Shown piece by piece: positions 48,707 to 58,011 of a stretch of 64,000 bases of DNA. The notes below the pieces were generated by a model, which searched no databases, was not told the DNA's origin, and was given only the letters and a program-made list of their open reading frames with translations. A program made the translations under genes and the position numbers. The stretch's first letter is position 1; every line of letters starts with the position of its first letter. This DNA comes from Rhizobium sp. 16-449-1b. Lineage in GTDB: Bacteria > Pseudomonadota > Alphaproteobacteria > Rhizobiales > Rhizobiaceae. The stretch spans positions 372,001 to 436,000 of the forward strand of contig NZ_JAGHMH010000006.1 in the NCBI RefSeq assembly GCF_017741935.1, read 5' to 3'.

Positions 48707-49367
48707 GGCTGATCGTCTCCAGTATGTCATCGATATCGGCCGTCCATCCGACGATCGCCCCTTGGGCGCGGATCATCGTGATGGCGGCTTCCTTGAATTC
48801 GGGGAAATAGCTTTCCGTCGCCTGTTCGCAGAGCAGGCATTCGTAGCCCCGGTCGTTGGCCTCGCGCATCGTCGTCTGCACGCAGACCTCGGTCGTCACG
48901 CCTGCAAGCACCAGCTGCGTGATGCCTTTTTCCCTCAGCACATTGCCGAGTTCTGTCGCGTAGAAGGCGCCTTTGCCCGGCTTCTCGATGACGACTTCGC
49001 CATCGATAGGCGCGAGTTCCGGCAGGATCGCCGTGCCCGGCTCACCCGCGATCAGGATCCGCCCCATCGGCCCCTCATCGCCGATCCGTAGGCTCGGCTT
49101 GCCCCGGTTGCGCTTGGCGACAGGCAGGTCCGAGAGATCGGGCCTGTGGCATTCCATCGTGTGAATGACGGGCAGCCCGGCATCGCGAAAGCCCTGGATC
49201 AACCGCTTGACATCAGGGACGATCCTGGTGATGCGCCCGACATCGTTGCCGAGACTGGCGCCGAAGCCGCCGGGCTCGGCGAAATCGCGCTGCATGTCGA
49301 TGACGACGAGTGCGATCTCTTGCCTTCTGAAGGGAAAAGCAAACGGTTGCGCCTTGATCTCAGCCAT
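48699..49367 (-). CDS. Isochorismatase-fold cysteine hydrolase, possible triuret/biuret amidohydrolase
   Basis: The 222-residue protein is a paralog of the BiuH at 51971. The triad is intact: Asp24 in [16 protein letters not shown], Lys129 in [11 protein letters not shown] and Cys162 in [19 protein letters not shown]. Related enzymes hydrolyse biuret, triuret, ureidoacrylate or other ureides. Two such genes in one operon suggests a second ureide substrate, with triuret a reasonable guess (inference). It overlaps the ABC ATPase stop (TGATG) and the cupin start. Confidence 0.8.
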   Translation of the reverse strand: MAEIKAQPFAFPFRRQEIALVVIDMQRDFAEPGGFGASLGNDVGRITRIVPDVKRLIQGFRDAGLPVIHTMECHRPDLSDLPVAKRNRGKPSLRIGDEGPMGRILIAGEPGTAILPELAPIDGEVVIEKPGKGAFYATELGNVLREKGITQLVLAGVTTEVCVQTTMREANDRGYECLLCEQATESYFPEFKEAAITMIRAQGAIVGWTADIDDILETISHA

Positions 49368-50917
49368 CAGTGATGCCCCGCCATATGCGCGCCGATAACG
49401 GAAATATCGGCGGCGAGCGCCGGCGTCTCGTAGACCAGCTTGCCCTCGGAGATCACCATGATGCGGTCGGACATCTCCAGCAGTTCATCGAGATCCTCGG
49501 ACAACAACAGCACGGCGGCGCCCGAATTGCGCGCTCGCATGATGCGTGCCCGAATCTCCGCTACCGCCGAGAAGTCGAGGCCGAAGCATGGATTGGATAC
49601 GATCAGCAGATCGACCTCGCCGGTGAGCTCCCGCGCCAGCACCGCCCGCTGCACATTGCCGCCGGAGAGTGCCGCGATCGGCGATGAGGACGATGCGGTC
49701 TTCACCTTGAAATCGGCGATCAGATCGGTGGCGCGTTTGCGCATCTTGCCCTTGCTGAGCCAGATCGCATCCTTGCCGTCGGCCTTCAGATCGAAAGTGC
49801 GGAAGGCGAGGTTTTCGCTGACCGTCATCTTCGGCGCGCAGGCATTCTGCAGCGGCTCCTCGGGGATGAAGCGCACATTGTTGCGCCGCGTCTCCGGCCG
49901 CGTCGCGCCATAGGCGTCACCATTGACCTCGACCGTGCCCGCATCGGTCGGCCGCTGGCCGGCGAGGATTTCCGTCAGCTCCTTCTGGCCGTTGCCCGAA
50001 ATGCCGGCGATCCCAACGATCTCGCCGGATCGCACCGTCAGGCTGTCGATCTCGATCGTCTTCAATCCGGACCGATCCGGCGCCTTCACCTTCTCGACCT
50101 TCAGAACGGGCTTGGCGGCTGAGGATACCGGCACGCGCGTGTCGAGTTCCGCAAGCTTCACGTCGCCGATCATCATCGCCGCCATGTCTGATGTCGAGAG
50201 CTCGCCGACCTTGCCTGATCCCACCAGCTTGCCGCGTCTCAAGATCGAGACGGCATCCGCGAACTTGGTGACTTCGTGGAATTTGTGCGAGATCATCAGC
50301 ACGGTCAGTTCACCGCGTTCGGTCATCCCGCGCACTAGCCCGAGCATCTCGTCGGCTTCGGCAGGCGTCAGCACCGAGGTCGGCTCGTCGAGCACCAGGA
50401 AGGAGCGGCCGAGATAGAGCTGTTTGACGATCTCCAGCTTCTGCTTCTCACCGGCCGCCAGTTCGCTCACCGGCCTGTCGAGCGGGATCTTGAATGGCAT
50501 CCGCTCCATGAAGGCCGCAAGGTCCTTGCGCTCCTTGACCCAGTTGATGATCGCGGGCACTTCTGCGCGGCTGATGACGAGGTTCTCGGCGCCGGTCAGC
50601 GACGGCACCAGCGTGAAATGCTGGTAGACCATGCCGAGCCCATAGGTCGCCGCATCCTTCGGCGAGGCAACCGCCACCTCGCGGCCATCCACCGACAGTG
50701 AGCCCGAGGTCTGATGGTAGAAACCCATGATGCATTTCACCAGCGTCGACTTGCCGGCGCCGTTCTCGCCGAGCAGCGCATGGAAGCTGCCGGCCGGGAT
50801 GTCGACCGAGACATGGTCGAGCGCCGTGAAGCTGCCGAAGCGCATGGTCATGTCGAGTGTCTGGATGCCGACGGCCTTGCCGGCCTGCGGAAGAGGCGTG
50901 TCGCGGACTATGCTCAC
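49367..50917 (-). CDS. BMP-type ABC transporter ATPase (double ABC domain)
   Basis: The 516-residue protein has two ABC cassettes. The first has Walker [15 protein letters not shown], a degenerate signature ([15 protein letters not shown]) and Walker [11 protein letters not shown]. The second has a truncated Walker A ([15 protein letters not shown]), signature [16 protein letters not shown] and Walker [14 protein letters not shown]. This matches RbsA/YufO-type ATPases that power BMP-family importers. It starts at a GTG after AGGAG. It lies in the middle of the enzyme genes, away from its permeases at 53744-55809, but no other double ATPase is present, so it is their likely partner. Confidence 0.9.
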   Translation of the reverse strand: MSIVRDTPLPQAGKAVGIQTLDMTMRFGSFTALDHVSVDIPAGSFHALLGENGAGKSTLVKCIMGFYHQTSGSLSVDGREVAVASPKDAATYGLGMVYQHFTLVPSLTGAENLVISRAEVPAIINWVKERKDLAAFMERMPFKIPLDRPVSELAAGEKQKLEIVKQLYLGRSFLVLDEPTSVLTPAEADEMLGLVRGMTERGELTVLMISHKFHEVTKFADAVSILRRGKLVGSGKVGELSTSDMAAMMIGDVKLAELDTRVPVSSAAKPVLKVEKVKAPDRSGLKTIEIDSLTVRSGEIVGIAGISGNGQKELTEILAGQRPTDAGTVEVNGDAYGATRPETRRNNVRFIPEEPLQNACAPKMTVSENLAFRTFDLKADGKDAIWLSKGKMRKRATDLIADFKVKTASSSSPIAALSGGNVQRAVLARELTGEVDLLIVSNPCFGLDFSAVAEIRARIMRARNSGAAVLLLSEDLDELLEMSDRIMVISEGKLVYETPALAADISVIGAHMAGHH

Positions 50918-50918
50918 T

Positions 50919-51971
50919 TCAGGTCTCCTTTTCGACGATGATTGCCACGGGTCCGCCACCCGGCGGCCCCTGATGCTCGGCGCCACCCGATACGTAGAGA
51001 TCGGTCATCCCGAACACGCCACCAAGCACCCCGCCGACGAAGGCGCGGGCATGGCGCGTGCCGGATATGTCGGAATCGCCGAGCATGGTGTGCCGGTTGC
51101 CGCGCACCTGGCCGCTTGGGTCAGGCTCCGCCTTGGCAAGCACCGCCGCCAGCTTGCCCTCGGGCAGCCGCGCATAGGCCGCCTTGACCGACGACACATC
51201 GATCGCGTCCTGCATGACAGCATGGTCGATCTGGAACGGGCCGGACCATCTGGAGCTCATGCCGAGCACGACGATCTCGTGATCCAAAAGCTCGACGCCG
51301 GCCGACGCCGAAGCGCAGCGCGAATAAAGCTGGTGGCGCGTGCCGATATCCCCATCGGTGATCTCGTCCGCGTTGAGCTCGCCGAGCGCCACCGCGACGC
51401 CCAGCGCAGAGGCACCGCGCGAAAGCCCCATGGATTTCAGCGTGTCGCGCGTGGCGACGGTCTTGCCGGATGCCTCCACCTTGGCGATCCGCTGCGTCGT
51501 GAGCAGCGGGCACTTGATCTGCACGAAATGCACATCCGCCAGATCCTCGATCCCGGCATCCCGGATCGCGGCCTTCACGGCATCGGCCACCATCAGCACC
51601 TGTGCACGGCGTCCGAGATCGTGCGAGGGCAGGGCAGGCGTGCGCGCCACCCCGATCGCCAGCGCCCGCGTCGCCGGCGCATCGGTCTCCTCGCGGGCAA
51701 ACACCGTCCAGTGCGGCGACAGCGCTCCTTCGGTGCCGCCTGACATGACGATCGACACGTCCTCGAATCCATGCCGGCGAAACAGCGCCTCGAAGCTCGT
51801 CGTTGCATAGCCGCGGGTGAAGTCGTTGACGCAGCCATTGCCCTCGGTCTTGCCGAGGATGGCGACCACATTCTCCGGCTTCAGGCCGGCAGCAAAAAGC
51901 GCCTCGACGCCGGAGACATCATCCGGCCCGTCGGCCGGCACGCGAAAGACCTGGGCACGCATCGATGGCAT
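50919..51971 (-). CDS. atzD: Cyanuric acid amidohydrolase (AtzD/TrzD ring-opening family)
   Basis: The 350-residue enzyme has the three-fold pseudo-repeat of cyanuric acid hydrolase/barbiturase. Lys-Ser pairs recur: K41 (LGKTEGNGCVNDF) with S77 (VMSGGTEGALSPH), K153 (VQIKCPLLT) with S221/S223 (RCASASAGVEL), and K280 (AKAEPDPSGQ) with S328 (YVSGGAEHQGPPGGG). It opens cyanuric acid to carboxybiuret, which decarboxylates to biuret. The neighbouring BiuH and AtzF favour cyanuric acid over barbiturate. The ATG at 51971 overlaps the biuH stop (TGATG); a longer frame upstream is the antisense-frame shadow of biuH. Confidence 0.88.
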   Translation of the reverse strand: MPSMRAQVFRVPADGPDDVSGVEALFAAGLKPENVVAILGKTEGNGCVNDFTRGYATTSFEALFRRHGFEDVSIVMSGGTEGALSPHWTVFAREETDAPATRALAIGVARTPALPSHDLGRRAQVLMVADAVKAAIRDAGIEDLADVHFVQIKCPLLTTQRIAKVEASGKTVATRDTLKSMGLSRGASALGVAVALGELNADEITDGDIGTRHQLYSRCASASAGVELLDHEIVVLGMSSRWSGPFQIDHAVMQDAIDVSSVKAAYARLPEGKLAAVLAKAEPDPSGQVRGNRHTMLGDSDISGTRHARAFVGGVLGGVFGMTDLYVSGGAEHQGPPGGGPVAIIVEKET

Positions 51972-52672
51972 CAGACGAGCGCCTCGATCAGGGCCCTGGA
52001 ATTGGAGACCGAGCCGAACACACCGCCCTGCATCTTTACCATGTGGATGGCGGCGAGGTGGTTGTTGTAGTCGGTGGCGCCACAGCAATCCTCGAGCAAC
52101 AGGCATTCGAAGCCGCGATCGTTGGCCTCGCGCATGGTGGTGGAGACGCAGACGTCGGTGGTGATCCCCGTGAGAATGATATTCTCGATGCGCTTCTGGT
52201 TGAGGATCAGTTCCAGATCCGTGGCGCAGAACGAGCCCTTGCCCGGCTTGTCGATAATCACTTCGCCGTCGAGAGGATAGAGTTCGGGAATGATATCCCA
52301 GCCCGGCTCTCCGCGCACCAGGATGCGGCCGCAAGGCCCGGCGTCGCCGATGCCAGCGCCGATCCTCTGCGAGCGCCAGCGCTTGTTGGCCGGCAGGTCG
52401 GCGAGGTCAGGCCGGTGACCTTCGCGGGTGTGGATGATGTGGTAGCCCTTGGCGCGCATCGCCGTCAGCACCGCCTTGATCGGCTCGATCGGCGCCTGCA
52501 CCAGAGCGAGGTCGTAGCCCATGTGATCGACATAGCCGCCCTTGCCACAAAAGTCGGTCTGCATGTCGATGATGATGAGCGCCGTGTTGTCGGGCCTCAG
52601 CGCCCCGTTGTAGGGCCAGGGGTAGGGATCGGCCTTGACGTAGTGCTCTTTTGCCTCGGTCATCATGTCCAT
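51971..52672 (-). CDS. biuH: Biuret amidohydrolase
   Basis: The 233-residue isochorismatase-like cysteine hydrolase converts biuret to allophanate and ammonia. The catalytic residues fall at Asp36 ([15 protein letters not shown]), Lys142 ([11 protein letters not shown]) and Cys175 ([11 protein letters not shown]), the same numbering I recall for BiuH of Rhizobium leguminosarum 3841, which the sequence closely resembles throughout. It sits between the formamidase and atzD genes with 12-base and overlapping junctions, as expected for the second step of the pathway. Confidence 0.92.
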   Translation of the reverse strand: MDMMTEAKEHYVKADPYPWPYNGALRPDNTALIIIDMQTDFCGKGGYVDHMGYDLALVQAPIEPIKAVLTAMRAKGYHIIHTREGHRPDLADLPANKRWRSQRIGAGIGDAGPCGRILVRGEPGWDIIPELYPLDGEVIIDKPGKGSFCATDLELILNQKRIENIILTGITTDVCVSTTMREANDRGFECLLLEDCCGATDYNNHLAAIHMVKMQGGVFGSVSNSRALIEALV

Positions 52673-52684
52673 CGTCCGTCTCCT

Positions 52685-53701
52685 CTATTCGCCCGCAAGC
52701 TTTAATGTTTCGCCATAGCGCCTCGCCGGCTTGTCGAAGCCGCAGGAGGTGCCGTCGGTGATCTTGATGTCCGCTTCCCAGGGCAGCTTGTACCGGCCCG
52801 CGATCAGGTCGTGCATGTAGCTGTAGGGCGCGTCGCCCGCGCCGCCCGCGACAGCGACATAGCCGCGATGGCCGAACTGGTAGATGTTGTTCTCGACGCC
52901 CCAGCCGAGCCGTGCCTCGCGCACCAGGTCGGGCCTGACTTCGGCGGTGATGATCTCGTTGACGCGGCCGGATGTGCCGTGGGCGATGATCGAGCCGTCG
53001 AAATTGCAGATCATGCCTTCGCCCATGCTGTCGAAGGTGCCGTCCGAGCCGCACATGCACACGCTCGCGGTGACCATAAGGTTGCAGAACGCGTTGGACT
53101 GGTTGGTGAATTTCCAGCTGTCGCGGATCGGTGCTGTATAGCCCGCCGTGCGGATCATGATCTCGGCGCCCTTGTAGGCGCACTCGCGCGCCATCTCGGG
53201 GAACATGCCGTCATGGCAGATGATCAGCGCCAGCTTGGCGCCTTTTGGGCCATCGATGACGGGAATGCCGAGATTGCCCGGCTCCCAGGGCTCGACAGGC
53301 ACCCATGGATGCATCTTGCGGTAATAGAGCTTCAGTTCGCCCGTGTCGTCGATGACGATGCCGGAATTATAGGGCATGCCGCCGGGATTGAATTCCATGA
53401 TCGAGAAGCAGCCCCAGATCTTGTTGTCCAGGCACGCCTTCTTGAACGCCGCGACCTCGGGCCCGTCCAGCCGGCACATGATCTCGGGGTTGATATCCAT
53501 CGAGAGGCCATGCAGCGCATATTCAGGGAACACGACGAGATCCATGCCCGGCTGGTTGCGCCGCGCCTTGGCCACGAGGTCGACGATCACCTGCGTTTGC
53601 CGCGCCAGATCTTTCTTGGTGACCGTCACGGGGAGTTGCAGTTGCACGAGGCCGATGCCGACGCCGTGTTCGGATTTGTTGAGGCCGCCGAGACCGTTCA
53701 T
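52685..53701 (-). CDS. amiF: Formamidase-like nitrilase-superfamily amidase
   Basis: The 338-residue protein matches the AmiF formamidase branch of the nitrilase superfamily. The catalytic residues are Glu60 (VVFPEYALHG), Lys129 (LYYRKMHPWVPVEPWEPG) and Cys162 (ICHDGMFPEMARE). The N-terminus NGLGGLNKSEHGVGIGLVQ is characteristic. Formamidase releases ammonia and formate from formamide; a related short amide could be the true substrate in this pathway. It lies between the permeases and biuH in the same direction. Confidence 0.85.
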   Translation of the reverse strand: MNGLGGLNKSEHGVGIGLVQLQLPVTVTKKDLARQTQVIVDLVAKARRNQPGMDLVVFPEYALHGLSMDINPEIMCRLDGPEVAAFKKACLDNKIWGCFSIMEFNPGGMPYNSGIVIDDTGELKLYYRKMHPWVPVEPWEPGNLGIPVIDGPKGAKLALIICHDGMFPEMARECAYKGAEIMIRTAGYTAPIRDSWKFTNQSNAFCNLMVTASVCMCGSDGTFDSMGEGMICNFDGSIIAHGTSGRVNEIITAEVRPDLVREARLGWGVENNIYQFGHRGYVAVAGGAGDAPYSYMHDLIAGRYKLPWEADIKITDGTSCGFDKPARRYGETLKLAGE

Positions 53702-53743
53702 GGCAAAATCCCTATTTCGAGCAATAATGACTGGGTGAGTGAC

Positions 53744-54670
53744 TTATTTCGTGAGCGACAGGGCCCCCGGCGCACCCGCAAGCGAACGGGTGGGCGAGGA
53801 GGTGGCGATCAGGATGGCGAGCGTCAGCACGTAGGGGGCTGCGTAAAACAGGTAGTACCCCTGCGTGACGCCGACAGATTGCAGGGCAGGGCCGAGCGCA
53901 CCGGCGCCGCCGAAAAGCAGGGCGGCCAGGAAGCAGCCGATCGGGTTCCAGCGCGCGAAGATGACGAGCGCCACCGCCATCAGGCCCTGGCCGGATGAGA
54001 TGCCCTCGTTCCAGGAGCCCGGATAGTAGAGCGAGAGATAGGCCCCGCCGACCGCGGCCAGCGAGCCGCCTGCAGCTGTCGCCAGCAAGCGAACACGATC
54101 CGGATCGATACCCATGGCCCGCGCCGCATCCGTGCTGTCGCCGACGACGCGCAGGATGAGGCCGACGCGGGTGTTCTTGAACGCCCACCACAGCGCCACT
54201 GCGAGCAGCGCACCGATGACGAAGAGCACATTGATGTTCAACGCCGCCTGCACCTGCGGCAGGCTCGACCAGCCGCCGAGCGGGATCGAAGGCAGATGCG
54301 GCGCCACCGGCTTGATGAAGGGCTTGCCGAGGAAGAAGGCCATCCCCAGGCCGAACTGCATCATCGCGATGCCGATCGCGATGTCGTTGACCTTTGGCCA
54401 CTTGCAGATCCAGCCGTGCACGAGGCCGAAGACAGCGCCTGCCGCCATTGCCGCCAGCACGCCGAGCCAGGCCGACCCGCTCATGACAGCAACCGCGTAG
54501 GCGGTCATCGCGCCGAACACGAGCGTTCCCTCAAGTCCGATATTGATGCGCCCCGATCGTTCGGTGATCGTCTCGCCGAGGCTGACGAAGATGAAAGGCG
54601 TGGAGACACGGATGGCGCCGGCGAGGATCGCCAGCGGTACACCCCATATGCCGATACCGGTCTCGTCCAT
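53744..54670 (-). CDS. BMP-type ABC transporter permease (second)
   Basis: The 308-residue membrane protein has about eight helices and the conserved block TPFIFVSLGETITERSGRINIGLEG of this family (given as GETITERSGRINIGLEG), plus VGDSTDAARAMGIDP, the coupling loop. It resembles the YufQ/NupQ permeases of nucleoside-type importers. The ATG at 54670 overlaps the stop of the first permease (TGATG). A longer open frame that runs back through the first permease is out of register with it and is not real. Confidence 0.92.
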   Translation of the reverse strand: MDETGIGIWGVPLAILAGAIRVSTPFIFVSLGETITERSGRINIGLEGTLVFGAMTAYAVAVMSGSAWLGVLAAMAAGAVFGLVHGWICKWPKVNDIAIGIAMMQFGLGMAFFLGKPFIKPVAPHLPSIPLGGWSSLPQVQAALNINVLFVIGALLAVALWWAFKNTRVGLILRVVGDSTDAARAMGIDPDRVRLLATAAGGSLAAVGGAYLSLYYPGSWNEGISSGQGLMAVALVIFARWNPIGCFLAALLFGGAGALGPALQSVGVTQGYYLFYAAPYVLTLAILIATSSPTRSLAGAPGALSLTK

Positions 54671-55809
54671 CACGGGTTCCTCTTCCAAAGGTCGGGGTTG
54701 AAGATCTTGAAGCGGCCGTAGAAGGTCTCGAACAGCAGGATGACGACGAAGAGCGTCCCCTGCAGCACCAGCACGGTCGCATCCGGCAGGCCCATGCGCC
54801 GCTGGATCAACCCGCCCGAGGCATCGATGCCGCCGAGAAGGATGGCGACGGGAATGATCGCCAGGGGATTGTGTCGCGCCAGAAAGGCGACGAGGATGCC
54901 GGTATAGCCATATCCGGCCGCGATCGATGCATTGGCGCTGCCCTGGACGGCGGCGACCTCGATCATGCCGGCAAGCCCGGCGAAGCTGCCGGCAATCGCC
55001 GTGAAGCCGACGATCAACCGCCCCACCGGCAATCCCTGGATCTGCGCGGCGCGCACATTGCCGCCGGCGATGCGGGCGGCGAAGCCGTAGCTCGTCACCT
55101 CGATCAGGATCCAGGAGACAATGCAGGCAACGACACCGATCACCAGACCCCAGTGCACGTCCATGCCCGGTATCTTGCCCATCATGTACTCCGCCGGCAG
55201 CGGCGCGGTGGAGGGCTTGTTGAGGCTGGCTGGATCGCGCAGCGGCCCTTCGACGAACTGGTTCATCAGCGCGATCGCGATATAGGCGAGCAGCAGAGAG
55301 GAGATCGTCTCGTTCACCCCGCGATAGTGCCGCAGGAAGCCCGCGAAGCCGATCCAGATGCCGCCGACCACCATGGCCGCCGCTGCCATCAGAAGCAGCA
55401 CCAGAATGGCGGGCAGGGTGCCGATGAAGGGAAGGGCGATTGCTGCCGCTGCAACGCCGCCAAGCACCACCGCTCCCTCGCCGCCGATGATCGTCAGACC
55501 CAGCCGCGCCGGCAGCGCCACGCAGAGCGCCGTCAGAAGTAGCGGCGCGGAACGGCTGAGGCTGTTCTGCACCGAAAACCAGCTGCCGAAGCCACCGGTA
55601 TACATGAGCTGGAAAAGCACGGCCGGCGATTTGCCGACCGCCATGATGAAGAGAGAGAAAAGCGCCAGACCGACCAGGATCGCGCCGAGGCTGATGACGA
55701 CGGGTTCCGCCCGTCGCGCCAGCCATGCCAGCAACGGCCCCAGGAAGGACCGCGCCGGCGTGTCGGAGATTGCAGGCGATAGGGATGGAGTGTTCGCCTC
55801 GATTGTCAT
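54670..55809 (-). CDS. BMP-type ABC transporter permease (first)
   Basis: The 379-residue membrane protein has about ten helices. It contains the family blocks SAPLLLTALCVALPARLGLTI (here ALCVALPARLGLTIIGGEG) and the coupling loop SYGFAARIAGGNVRAAQIQG. The start follows AGGGAGAAGCGTC. It resembles YufP/NupP. It lies 18 bases after the binding-protein gene and is coupled to the second permease. The cargo is inferred to be cyanuric acid or a related ureide from the operon content. Confidence 0.92.
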   Translation of the reverse strand: MTIEANTPSLSPAISDTPARSFLGPLLAWLARRAEPVVISLGAILVGLALFSLFIMAVGKSPAVLFQLMYTGGFGSWFSVQNSLSRSAPLLLTALCVALPARLGLTIIGGEGAVVLGGVAAAAIALPFIGTLPAILVLLLMAAAAMVVGGIWIGFAGFLRHYRGVNETISSLLLAYIAIALMNQFVEGPLRDPASLNKPSTAPLPAEYMMGKIPGMDVHWGLVIGVVACIVSWILIEVTSYGFAARIAGGNVRAAQIQGLPVGRLIVGFTAIAGSFAGLAGMIEVAAVQGSANASIAAGYGYTGILVAFLARHNPLAIIPVAILLGGIDASGGLIQRRMGLPDATVLVLQGTLFVVILLFETFYGRFKIFNPDLWKRNP

Positions 55810-55827
55810 GACGCTTCTCCCTCTGGC

Positions 55828-56952
55828 TTAAGCCGTGGATCCGACGACGCCCTCGACCAGATAGTCCATGCTCTCGAGCTCGATCGCGTCCTCGGCGAGC
55901 GCCTTGTCGGCGGCCACGATGACGTTGCCCTTGTTGTCCTTCATCGGCCCCTTGAAGACCGAGAACTTGCCGCTCATGATCTCGGCATGGACGGCCTCGA
56001 ACTTGGTACGGGCTTCGGCCGAAACGGCCGGCCCGAGCGGGCTCATCTTGACGAAGCCGTCCTTCAGGCCGCCGCGCACGAAATTGCCAAGCTTCTCGCC
56101 GGCCTGCGCCTTCTTAACGAAATCGGTGTAGACGTTGCCCCAGGCCCATTCCGCGCCAGTGAGGTACTTCTCGGGCGCCAGCGGGCTCTGGTTGGCGTGG
56201 TAGCCGCAGACGAAGGCGCCGCGACCGGCCGCGGTCTCGACCACGACCTTCGGGCTGTCGACATGGCAGGTGATGACGTCGGCGCCCTGGTCGACCAGCG
56301 CGTTGGTGGCTTCGGCTTCCTTGACGGCAAGCGACCATTCGCCGGTGAAGATCACCTGGCAGGTGATGGCGGGATCGACGGAGCGGGCGCCGAGCAGGAA
56401 GGAGTTGATGTTCTGCAGCACCTGCGGGATCGGCTTGGCGGCGACGAAGCCGATCTTCTTGCTCTTCGAGGCGTAACCGGCAGCGATCCCGTTCAGATAC
56501 TGACCCTGGCCGATATAGCCGAAATAGGAGCCGGTATTCATGGGATTCTTGCCCTCCTGCCAGAGGCCGCCGCAATGGCGGAACTGGATGTCGGGATATT
56601 TCGCGGCCATGGCCAGCATGTGGGGGTCGAAATAGCCGAAGGAGGTCGGGAAGAGCAGCGTCGCGCCATCGAGATTGATCATCGATTCCATCGTCTTCTG
56701 GACATCGACGGTTTCAGGCACATTTTCCTCTTCGACGACCGTGACGCCTTCGAGCGCCTTGACGGCCGCGGCACCCTCGGCGTGCGCCTGGTTATAGCCG
56801 TAGTCGTCCTTCGGGCCGACATAGATGAAGCCGACGGTGAGCGCGGTCTGCGCCATGGCGCGACCCGCCATCAGGCCCGGTGTCATCGCCAGCGCACCGG
56901 CGGCGGAAGCCTGGAGGAAATGTCGGCGGTTCATGGAAAGGAGCTTGGTCAT
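55828..56952 (-). CDS. BMP-family ABC transporter substrate-binding protein
   Basis: The 374-residue exported protein has a Tat-like leader (MNRRHFLQASAAGALAMTP) and a BMP/PnrA-type binding fold. This starts with TVGFIYVGPKDDYGYNQAH, continues with FRHCGG and GYIGQGQYLNGIAAGYASKS, and includes GADVITCHVDSPKVVVETA. BMP proteins bind nucleosides and related heterocycles, fitting a ring compound as cargo. The ATG follows AGGGAGAATCGCA. It is the first gene of the ten-gene catabolic operon. Confidence 0.92.
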   Translation of the reverse strand: MTKLLSMNRRHFLQASAAGALAMTPGLMAGRAMAQTALTVGFIYVGPKDDYGYNQAHAEGAAAVKALEGVTVVEEENVPETVDVQKTMESMINLDGATLLFPTSFGYFDPHMLAMAAKYPDIQFRHCGGLWQEGKNPMNTGSYFGYIGQGQYLNGIAAGYASKSKKIGFVAAKPIPQVLQNINSFLLGARSVDPAITCQVIFTGEWSLAVKEAEATNALVDQGADVITCHVDSPKVVVETAAGRGAFVCGYHANQSPLAPEKYLTGAEWAWGNVYTDFVKKAQAGEKLGNFVRGGLKDGFVKMSPLGPAVSAEARTKFEAVHAEIMSGKFSVFKGPMKDNKGNVIVAADKALAEDAIELESMDYLVEGVVGSTA

Positions 56953-57263
56953 TGCGATTCTCCCTGCGGCAAGGCCGCGTCAAACAAATGGTTGCGGGAA
57001 AAAGTGCATGCAATGACCGTGCCAGTTTTTAAGATGTTGTTATTGCGTGCATTTCAAAAGAGGGGAGGCGGCACCGCGTAAACTGTATGCAGATTGCAAT
57101 CTGGATGTGATTAAAAATGCAGCCATGTCTTAAAACTCGGCGTATGTGACTGATAATAACGAAAAAATGCTGCATATAGACATTCATACAAGCCAATAAG
57201 TCGCTGCAAATATATAATTATTTGACTTTCTTCGTTTCGCCGTTCATCTGTATACAATATGAA
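56953..57263. promoter_or_regulatory. Divergent control region with perfect 14-bp palindrome
   Basis: This 311-base gap separates the catabolic operon (minus) from the GntR gene (plus). CAGATTGCAATCTG (57090-57103) is a perfect palindrome and a likely GntR operator. Similar half-site words (ATGCAG, CTGCAT, TGCATGCA, GTATACAA) recur at about 57005, 57117, 57167, 57250 and 57264. The part from 57105 to 57263 is AT-rich, as expected for promoters. No gene is seen in it. Confidence 0.55.
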
Positions 57264-57956
57264 ATGCAGAGTTCTGAAGTGAAGCAGATCAGGCGCAGAC
57301 AGGTCGTACGCACAGGCACCACCGTCGAGCAGATGGTGCGCGCCATCGCGGACATGATCGTCACCGGCGTCATGCATCCCGGCGAGCGGCTGGATGAACT
57401 CTCGCTTGCTGTCCGTTTTGACGTCTCCAGAACGCCGGTGCGAGAGGCCTTGCGCGAATTGGGCGCCATGGGCCTCGTCGATCGCGAACCCAACCGCAGC
57501 GCCGTGGTCGCCAATGTCACCGAAGCCTATCTCCACTCCATGTTCGAGGCGATGTCGGAGCTGGAAGCCATCTGCGCGCGGCTGGCCGCTGAACGCATGA
57601 CTGTCGATGAGCGCCACGCGCTGGAACTCGAACATCGCGCGTCGGCGAGATTGGTTCACGCCAACGCCCAGGAAGACTACGCCGCCCACAATACGGAGTT
57701 CCACACCCGGCTTTATCGCGGCGCCCATAACGACCATATCTATGAAATGGTGACGCAGACCCGCGCACGCCTGGCGCCGTTCCGCCGCGCGCAATTCCGG
57801 CTCCCGGGGCGCCTCGCCAAGTCCTATGACGAGCACGACGTCATCGTCACGGCGATCATGCGCGGCGACGCTGCTGCGGCCAGCCAGGCAGCCTTTTCGC
57901 ATGTTGCCATCGTCAGCGATGCCAGTATTGTATTCGCATCCGACAAGGCGGAGTGA
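57264..57956 (+). CDS. GntR family transcriptional regulator, FCD type
   Basis: The 230-residue regulator has an N-terminal winged helix (about 15-80: LSLAVRFDVSRTPVREALREL) and an FCD effector domain with typical ligands (HNTEFHTRLYRGAHNDH near 145 and YDEHDVIVTAIMRGD near 190). It is divergent from the BMP transporter/cyanuric acid operon and is its probable regulator. The start at 57264 gives the normal N-terminus; no Shine-Dalgarno is visible. RidA follows 55 bases later. Confidence 0.9.
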   Translation: MQSSEVKQIRRRQVVRTGTTVEQMVRAIADMIVTGVMHPGERLDELSLAVRFDVSRTPVREALRELGAMGLVDREPNRSAVVANVTEAYLHSMFEAMSELEAICARLAAERMTVDERHALELEHRASARLVHANAQEDYAAHNTEFHTRLYRGAHNDHIYEMVTQTRARLAPFRRAQFRLPGRLAKSYDEHDVIVTAIMRGDAAAASQAAFSHVAIVSDASIVFASDKAE

Positions 57957-58011
57957 TCTTCGTCTCGGATATCAGCAATGAACCATAAAGAATTGCGAAA
58001 TATAGGTTTTC

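Noticed and set aside
49923-50417. Ser/Thr-rich frame opposite the ABC ATPase gene
   Set aside because: It is antisense to a conserved double ATPase and its Ser/Thr/Pro skew is typical of a shadow frame.
51972-52334. In-frame extension of the cyanuric acid hydrolase gene to a 471-residue protein
   Set aside because: The extra 121 residues are His/Arg-rich nonsense read in a second frame of the biuH gene; the ATG at 51971 overlaps the biuH stop and gives the normal N-terminus.
53744-55726. A single 660-residue fused permease
   Set aside because: The first half is an out-of-register reading of the first permease gene; two separate permeases with a TGATG overlap explain the sequence.
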